From contig MU129986.1 in assembly GCA_015039465.1 (NCBI GenBank), forward strand, positions 186,001 through 250,000: a stretch of 64,000 bases of DNA. Reading direction: 5' to 3'. How positions within the stretch are numbered: the first letter of the stretch is position 1; every line of letters begins with the position of its first letter. Positions 57,472 to 64,000 of the stretch are shown here, one piece after another. This DNA comes from Phlegmacium glaucopus (taxonomy: Eukaryota > Basidiomycota > Agaricomycetes > Agaricales > Cortinariaceae). The notes under the pieces were generated by a model, which was given only the letters and a program-made list of their open reading frames with translations, was not told the origin of the DNA and made no database searches. The translations under genes and the position numbers were made by a program.

Positions 57472-60400
57472 CATGGTCTCCATTGATAAACTGGTTCAAA
57501 CTTGGATGGCATCTGGTAGAGATGCGGAGATCATTGAGACCGTTTCAGGCACGCTGAATACTTGAAGAATATCGTCAACCAAGCGTTAAATTTTGATAAT
57601 GACAGATATCTCGAATGACCGGACTTCTTTGATAAAGGTCGTTCTTGCCCTGGGGGAATATCTTACATCAGAGGAGAGCGAACTTCGTCGGAAGGGTAAG
57701 CCCGCATAAATCAAATCGCAATTAATCTCGAATTCCATTCCCTATCTTGGAGATAGGTGTTGAATTTCTGTCACTGGTTTTACAGCGCTCCCCCCCAGAG
57801 ACGATGAACCGTCAATCTGGTGTGTACTGTGATTCTTCTGTGGATTCCTTTACTGAGGAGATTCATAAATATAAGTTCGGGTTATGACCAAGTTTTATTG
57901 CGAAAAATTGGCTGATTCGGAGACTGTGAAGCCTGCACTTAATGGAATTTCAACTCTTGTATCCCTTCCGACTTTCTCTCCGCCAGAAGCCACCGCAGTG
58001 ATAGAAGGGTAAAGACAATCCTGAATCATGATTGTAATTTTCTCTAAAGGCCACAGGCTTTTCCAGCATATCAGGATGAAAGCTCTTGTTCAATCCGTCA
58101 GGTTCATCGTTTTTTCTATAATCGATTCCTTATTGGCCTGGCATCGTAATGGTGGGTCAACTTCCTCCTTGGGTTGATTTAGTGACCTCAATCGATTCTA
58201 GTTCTCAAGTCGTTGGGCAAGCAGTTTCTGTCTGGATACATAGTTCTCGCAGAGGGAGAGAAAGATCCAAGAAATCTCATGGTGGCCTTTGCAGTAGTTC
58301 GGGTGCTTCTGATTGAATTTGAGATCTCCGAACACGTAGAAGTAAGCCATGATTTAAGTTCATGCCTTAACAATGACTAAACTTGACTGCCAGTCCTTGT
58401 TTAATATTGTCTTTTGCTACTTTCCCATTACTTTTCGTCCACCTCCGAGTGATCCATACGGAATCAGCACTGACGACTTGAAATTGGCGCTTCGGTATGT
58501 ACGATCCCATCTTTAATATGATCATTCAGTTCTTTACTTCATAAAAGTGGAGCTTTAAATGCTACTCCTACCTTCGGTCCCTTAGCAATCCCTGTATTTC
58601 TGGATAAACTTTCTGCCGGGTCTCGTGCAACAAAGGTTAACTCAACTGTTCCCTTTTCGTCTGTGTCAAACTGAAATTGATCCCAGATAGACACGCTTCA
58701 AGCGCTAGCTGCTAGTTTGCCTGTCTATGGTCCAGCGTTGGCAAGGGCATCCGCACGCAAACTCTGGAATGCTTTGAAGTTAGAGGTCAGTGTTACAGAG
58801 TCTCACTGAGTGGCATAAATCTTAAGAAACAACAGATATTTCAGCCGGTAGACACCCAGACCGAAGAGGGTGCTTTGGCAGTAATTCAAGTTTTAATAAA
58901 AACCATCTATGCTGAAGAAGAGGCAGCTGTTGAATCCGATGAAGACATCCAGGGCCTTGCAAGAGATGCTTCTGAAGAATGTATCAACATTCTCAAAGAA
59001 CCAGAGAAGAGTCAAGCTAAACCAGCTACGAAAGTGCTCTGCGCGTTCATCTCGACTACCCGTAAGCCCTCGTTTGAATTTATTTCAATTTCCATTTGAA
59101 ACCGCCCAATGTTTCTCTTAGCATCGGTTTCTCGCTATACCATGTCACAAGCTATACCTCATCTAGTCCAGCTCTTTTTGGATCCGGATGAAGCATCAAA
59201 CCGGCCAGCGACATTGCTTTTTCTGTCAGAATTTACCGAAGCAGCACGCGATTCTATGAAAAACGACGGAAATAAATCTTTTCCTGTGGTTAACTCTCTT
59301 CTTATGCCTTATAAAGACGAAGTCTTGGGCGTCTTCAGCGCAGGATTGATCTCCTCTTCGACGCGAAATGTAGCACTTTTGGGCCTCAACGCGATGGTTG
59401 CCACCCAAGGTTTACTCTCAGATGAGGAACTTGGATTCATTGTACACAATGTTGACCAAGTCCTGGAAGGTGGGCAAGATGATATCGATGATGCAAAGTA
59501 AGAACAGCCTGCCGTTAACCCCCTTCTGATGTAACATTTTCTATCTCAGCGATTCCATCCTTCGTCTGTTGACCACCATCACATCAATCGCACCTCATCA
59601 TGTTGCCGAACAAACCCTTCCACTACTTTTCAGATCCTTACCCGACGCTGCACCACCTCGCGCCGCTGGTGGCGAACGAGGTAAATGTTGGCGAACATTA
59701 TCTGCATTGCAAACGCTCTGTGTTCAATCTGAACTATTCGAAAACCTCGTCGTCCGTTTGACAACAAAACTAGATCTCATATGCTTGCCTTCGGCTTGGC
59801 AATCTATCACTTCCTCCGATATAGAACCCGATACAGCCTATGCGCATGCGATTCTCAAAACACTTTCGCAAACACTGGCTGTTAAAGTGCAAAAGAAGGA
59901 TCCTGACGTTGTGAAATACATTGATCGCCTAGTCCCTCACATCTTCAACCTCTTTATATCATCCACATTTCTCTCCGATGAACGACAGGTGATAACCACA
60001 GATCCACGCCTCCTTCAAGTGGCGGGAGAAATTATCACCCTTGTTGTACAATCATTGCCTCTCGAGTTAGTCAACATCACGTTAACAGATTTGCATTTTC
60101 ATACCCTTTCTGTTTCCAGGAGACAAAAATCATATTCCTTAGGCATATCGAAAGCACTAATTGACGGAGACGTGACAGATATTGCTCAAGGTTTCCAGAA
60201 GATAATTAACCATCAAAAACTCAGTATTTTCACTGTAACGTTATCCTCACCTCTTCCAGGTTACCTTGCTAATAGTAATGGCAGGATCCCTCTACGTCAA
60301 TACACAGAAATATAATCGCGTTGTTAACTGCGGCGGTTGTGCCCTTGCACAAAGAAGTTCAGCTTGTGTTGAGTGACATCAGCCAGTTTCTGGATGCGTT

Positions 60401-61672
60401 GCTCGCATGGGTTCTCGATACGGCAGATACCGAACTAGCAAAAATATCTGCTTTGCAGATGCTCTCTTCGATCGTCAATCGACGGAGTGACGGTAAGTGA
60501 TTCATATGCCGATTTACCAACTTCATGTTATTGACTACCTATGCAGAGTTGTCATCATTTCTAAATGATAAACTGGACATCTTTTGGTCTAAGAGGATCC
60601 AGGACGAGAGCTTGCCTGTAGAAAGACGTGTATGGGCTATAAAATCCTGGACATGGGTAAATCATTTTTTTCTCAAATTGAGTCTTGTCTGGTTCTGACT
60701 TAGCATTCCGCGTCAGATATCCAAGGCACTACTTGTACGGAAACATCCATTAGCGATGACTCTCGCAGAACGCTTGTATGAAGCCTTTGGTGATGCGTCC
60801 ATAAGTTGGGAAGCCGCCAAGGCGATTGGAGAAATCCCCCAAGCGGATCCAATTCTAACTAAAGCCAATCATGCTGAAGTCAAAGTATGTTATTTCAAGG
60901 CTGAATCACTTAATCGATGGTTGAAAAAAAAATTCTAGATCCTCTATGTGCAAAAATATGTGAATGCTGTTCTGCCACGCATCATTTCATCTGCTAAAGA
61001 TTCAACGGGTAAACATGTTGCAAGCGCCACTTACTTAGCTTACAATCCAAATATACAGATACGACCCAGCGAACAGCGTCTCTAGTTGCGTTGACGTTCC
61101 TCATTAAATCTATCCCGAGAGCTTCCTATGTTCATGAAATGCCTACAGTAAGCCGGTGGGACCAGGATGCATCGAACAATTGTACTGATGCTCAAATTTC
61201 AACAGCTTATCCCTCTTCTACTGCGCGGCCTCGAATTGTCAGACAGTGCAATTCGAAATCATGTGATTGATACTTTCCTTGCCGCGGCTGAAGGAGAATC
61301 CCCAGAGAAGAACTTGGTTTCTGAGTACAGCTCCACCTTGGTCAACTGTATGCTGAAGAACAGCAGATTAGACGAATTGTCGACGACGGTAAAGTCTTCA
61401 ACGAAAGGTAGCTCGACCCGGCTAATCACACCTGATTCAGAGAGTCCGTATCTCGGCGTTGCGTTATCTAGCGGTCCTGCCAGATATTGTCCGTTATGAT
61501 GTTCTCCACCCGCACAAGGCCACTGTTTTGCGAGAATTATCCAAAGTATTGGACGATCCAAAGCGCTCTGTGCGCAAGGAAGCAGTTAATGCGAGAACTA
61601 AATGGTGAGAGGTAAAGTCCTTTCGCTCTATTTCGATGCTAAGCTGGTACTAGGTTCAAATACAAAGGATAA
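57472..61672 (+). CDS. MMS19: MMS19/MET18, CIA targeting complex HEAT-repeat protein
   Basis: Start at 57472 (MVSIDKLVQTWMASGRDAE). The opening then gives SLIKVVLALGEYLTSEESELRRKGVEFLSLVLQRSPPE, the MMS19 N-terminal domain, followed by FNIVFCYFPITFRPPPSDPYG and DDLKLALRGALNATPTFGPLAIPVFLDKLSAGS. HEAT repeats fill the rest. The C-terminal MMS19 domain has IHRNIIALLTAAVVPLHKEVQ, WAIKSWTWISKALLVRKHPLA, IPLLLRGLELSDSAIRNHVIDTFLAA and end RKEAVNARTKWFKYKG, stop 61672. About 1,120 residues, ~16 exons. With Cia1/Cia2 it delivers iron-sulfur clusters to DNA polymerases and helicases. Intron 1 (57549-57605) seems to use a GC donor: no GT-donor join keeps the frame. Confidence 0.93.
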
Positions 61673-61881
61673 ATAGGTAAGACAATATAGCAAATTCAAC
61701 GACAGTGTATGTAATCTCCTTCCTATAATGGAGTAGAGAATTTGTTCCATGTTTACATAGAGAATTGTACAATATGGTGGAATGATGCGGTCGATATGTT
61801 ATAGAGATAATTGCGGATATGAATGGCCTCTTTTGCAAAAGACCACGGGCGTATAACAACTCACTATTGTGCTTAATGGGC

Positions 61882-63288
61882 TCACCGAGCCATGATAGTT
61901 TGAGTCTTCAAAGCTGCGTCTGCTAGTGCAAGCTCGAATGCGTGTAGATGTTCCTCCACTATTCTTCTTCCATCTGTTCTCTTACTCGTTGGTCGAAGTA
62001 GTGATGCGGGGCTTTCTAAGTCTTCGCCATCCCCAATGCCCGCCTCCCATCTCTCGATCCTTATCCGACTACGCTCAGCGCTGTCCCAGTCCGTTCTCCA
62101 ACCGCCAATTTTGTTCTTCAATGCCCGGATTCTCCTGCCGGCCTCCGTTGTAGCGGCTCCATTGACTTGTGCGTGCTCAGAAATCGTAGAAAGTGATGAA
62201 ACGAGTGATGTGGTGTAAGATCGAAGATGGGCTAGTTGTGGAATGGCGCTCGCTGGTGTAGGCGGACCGGCGATGGATGGCGCTGGTAGAAAAGAATCCT
62301 TGATGGGAGAAGTGGCTGGTTCGGATCCATCGACTTCGTCACCTAAACGATGTCTATCGGGATCTAGCTCCCAATCTGAGGCATGTAATTGATGTGATAT
62401 TAGAGACCGTGTAGGGGATGTCTCCTCCTCGAGGGTATCAAGATGATGTCTATGATCAGTCTTTGTCGGTTCAACCACTTGAGATGGTTCCGAGAGATCC
62501 TCTATGTGTTCCAGCTCATCCAACTGGCCTAAAACGTCGCTACCACCCACCTCGCCTGCTATCTTCCGGAACTCCCGTTCGTATCCAAGCAATTCCCGGA
62601 CCTGAGTTTCTCTGTTCCTTACTGTTTCATTCATATGTCGAATGACATCTGAAGCCAGCTTCTCTAACATCGGTTGAGCGGCGGAAGAACCGGAATCGAC
62701 ATCAAGTGTACGAAGGTGACCAAGAAACTTATCCGTCGAATGCAGATCCTGAGCGAGAACTTCCATAGGATCATGTTCTGGTTCTTTCTGATGGGTTTCA
62801 TTTCTCGAGCGCGTAGCAAGATTGCGGAAGCCCGGATCATAATCTTGTGAAAGGTCCTCCGGTTCTGACGGGAGGTCATGAAACGACGCGTCGCTAGCGG
62901 ATTCTGCTTGCATCTCATCCGCAAACGATAACGCAGCTGCATCCCCTACGACAACCTGCGCGGCATCATGTTGACCATTGTAATTTTGCACTTGATCTAT
63001 CCCTTCAGCACCGTCGTCATACTCAATACCGAACTCTTCTGCTAGGAGTTTTGAACCAGCACTCGGCTCGGGCATGAGGGCCACTGCAAGTTCATGCGCG
63101 AGAGAATGGTGACGTCCGTTGAGAGAATCGTCTTCAATAACATTGGCAAGATTTGAGGGTGTACGAAGAGAACTTGTGGAACGGCGATTGGCAATGCCAC
63201 TCTGTCGTGAAAGCGATTTACGATGTGATGGAGCAAGAAAATGTGGATTGGGTGTAAAATCATCGTCCTGAGGCGCATAATGAGGCAT
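61882..63288 (-). CDS. Unrecognised 468-residue protein, largely disordered with a C-terminal coiled helix
   Basis: Single exon, 468 codons, no intron needed, start at 63288 (MPHYAPQDDDFTPNPHFL). The N-terminus is Ser/Arg-rich. Residues about 60-180 are acidic. A mid-region (DPMEVLAQDLHSTDKFLGHLRTLDVDSGSS, LEKLASDVIRHMNETVRNRETQVRELLGYEREF) reads as amphipathic helix, likely coiled coil. The last 100 residues (HLRSYTTSLVSSLSTISEHAQVNGAATTEAGRRIRALKNKIGGW, ending VEEHLHAFELALADAALKTQTIMAR) are also helical. I do not recognise a family. Codon use matches neighbours, so it is likely a real gene. Converges with MMS19, 209 bp apart. Confidence 0.8.
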   Translation of the reverse strand: MPHYAPQDDDFTPNPHFLAPSHRKSLSRQSGIANRRSTSSLRTPSNLANVIEDDSLNGRHHSLAHELAVALMPEPSAGSKLLAEEFGIEYDDGAEGIDQVQNYNGQHDAAQVVVGDAAALSFADEMQAESASDASFHDLPSEPEDLSQDYDPGFRNLATRSRNETHQKEPEHDPMEVLAQDLHSTDKFLGHLRTLDVDSGSSAAQPMLEKLASDVIRHMNETVRNRETQVRELLGYEREFRKIAGEVGGSDVLGQLDELEHIEDLSEPSQVVEPTKTDHRHHLDTLEEETSPTRSLISHQLHASDWELDPDRHRLGDEVDGSEPATSPIKDSFLPAPSIAGPPTPASAIPQLAHLRSYTTSLVSSLSTISEHAQVNGAATTEAGRRIRALKNKIGGWRTDWDSAERSRIRIERWEAGIGDGEDLESPASLLRPTSKRTDGRRIVEEHLHAFELALADAALKTQTIMAR

Positions 63289-63419
63289 TTTTCAAGAAAA
63301 AAAGATTGTAAGGGTTGTGGTCGTGTTCAAGTTTCTGCGCCGAGAGGCTCACTAGGCACCTCGCCAGACGCGTCTGTCAGTGTGTTGACTCGTTATGTAA
63401 TTCTGTAACCACCACTTAG

Positions 63420-64000
63420 TTATGTAAGCGTCTCTGACAATTCCACCAAAATACTCACATCACCTACGAAAATCTGCTCCAGTGGTAAAGGTAGCTGGAC
63501 TCTGACTGGAATGAAACACGAGCCTCCAATTAATATTGACAACAAATTGCATTTTTCTTTGTAAACTTCGCTCCGGAAACCGGAACGAATACGTACTACC
63601 CAAGGACTAGGCACGAGAAAAAGTGAACAACATGAAGACCTTCTATGACAAGTCCCGGGGATGGTTGTGCGGTGTTAATACACAGGGTGGGCGAAATGAC
63701 AAATTTCATATCAGCAACAAATGGAATCGGGGCGAAGTCTCTAGCGACCGCGAATTCAGTCAAAGGTATAGCAAGATCCTGGGCTGGTCCATGAATACAA
63801 AAAGCAGAGTGTATACCCTGAGTCGGTTGTGGGCCTTTGAGGAATTTAAATTGGGCACTGTTTACAAAGAGATGAGGCAATCATTTACATCGAAAGGACC
63901 TACTCGGATACATGATCTTCTGCCTGTAGCGTTCCAAGTCCAATGTCGATTGATAAAATTCTTCTAGAAAAGGAAATGAGTTTTGACGTTGAATAGTTGC
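63420..64000 (-). CDS. Possible partial gene at the right edge, uncertain
   Basis: On the minus strand two frame blocks can be joined: 63880-63596 (reading about IHSAFCIHGPAQDLAIPLTEFAVARD and ISPTLCINTAQPSPGLVIEG) and 63570-63420 (YKEKCNLLSILIGGSCFIPVRVQLPLPL), via a short intron between about 63599 and 63560. The 5' end would be beyond 64000. I recognise no domain, and an overlapping plus-strand ORF (63623-63967) competes. Low confidence; the left end at 63420 is where the frame stops. Confidence 0.35.

Noticed and set aside
57253..57486. 77-codon plus-strand ORF starting MHCSRLFCFLLL
   Set aside because: It overlaps the MMS19 start, has no family, and the hydrophobic leader looks like chance in an AT-rich promoter.
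63623..63967. 114-codon plus-strand ORF at the right edge
   Set aside because: No domain, and it is antisense to an equally weak minus-strand reading; left unresolved.
1..64000. CRISPR arrays, prophage, insertion sequences, bacterial operons
   Set aside because: Spliceosomal introns and eukaryotic genes throughout; no direct-repeat arrays or transposase ORFs seen.

Overview
This is a stretch of a fungal nuclear genome. Nearly every gene is cut by many short spliceosomal introns of about 45-65 bp (GT...AG with a CTAAC/CTGAC-like branch site), genes are dense on both strands, and ribosomal, proteasomal and secretory proteins have clear fungal counterparts. Gene style (proline-rich GPI chitin deacetylases, a multi-ZZ PB1 protein, intron-rich housekeeping genes, 4-nt microexons) suggests a basidiomycete, probably an Agaricomycete. 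The species cannot be named from the sequence alone.

Layout, left to right: a TMEM97/EXPERA membrane protein (minus) divergent from TRM82, the tRNA m7G methyltransferase WD40 subunit (plus, 1.1-3.1 kb); a Rom2-type Rho1 GEF with DEP, DH, PH and CNH domains (3.2-8.1 kb); two tandem chitin deacetylases (8.3-13.4 kb); SEC1 (13.5-16.5 kb); the proteasome ATPase RPT4 (minus, 16.7-18.3 kb); an intron-containing tRNA-Pro(AGG); a SLY41-like triose-phosphate-type transporter (minus, 18.6-20.3 kb); and an F-box-like protein (20.4-21.7 kb).

From 21.7 to 26.5 kb is the only accessory-looking part. It holds two tandem copies of an unrecognised membrane protein, a decayed 5' piece of a third copy, and gene-poor DNA with a possible ORF relic. 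Housekeeping genes then resume: RPL43 (26.6 kb), PAF1 (minus), the spliceosome disassembly G-patch protein TFIP11 (minus) divergent from RPS4, PSO2/SNM1 cross-link repair nuclease (minus) divergent from a class III aminotransferase, the HECT ligase UFD4/TRIP12 (38.4-45.1 kb), PHF5/RDS3, a PB1 plus multi-ZZ NBR1-like protein (minus) divergent from carnitine acetyltransferase, RPF1 (minus), an eEF1A-KMT-like methyltransferase converging on NDUFAF7/MidA (minus), MMS19/MET18 (57.5-61.7 kb), an unrecognised 468-aa protein (minus), and an uncertain ORF pair at the right edge.

The genes do not form a pathway cluster. A loose cell-wall theme is visible on the left (Rho1 GEF, two chitin deacetylases, exocytic Sec1), but this may be chance. 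The best second looks are the matching 4-nt microexons in both chitin deacetylases, the RPPK change in the second copy, the apparent GC-AG intron in MMS19, the structured first intron of RPS4, the likely dual targeting of carnitine acetyltransferase, and the ZZ finger of the PB1 protein split by about 100 residues.
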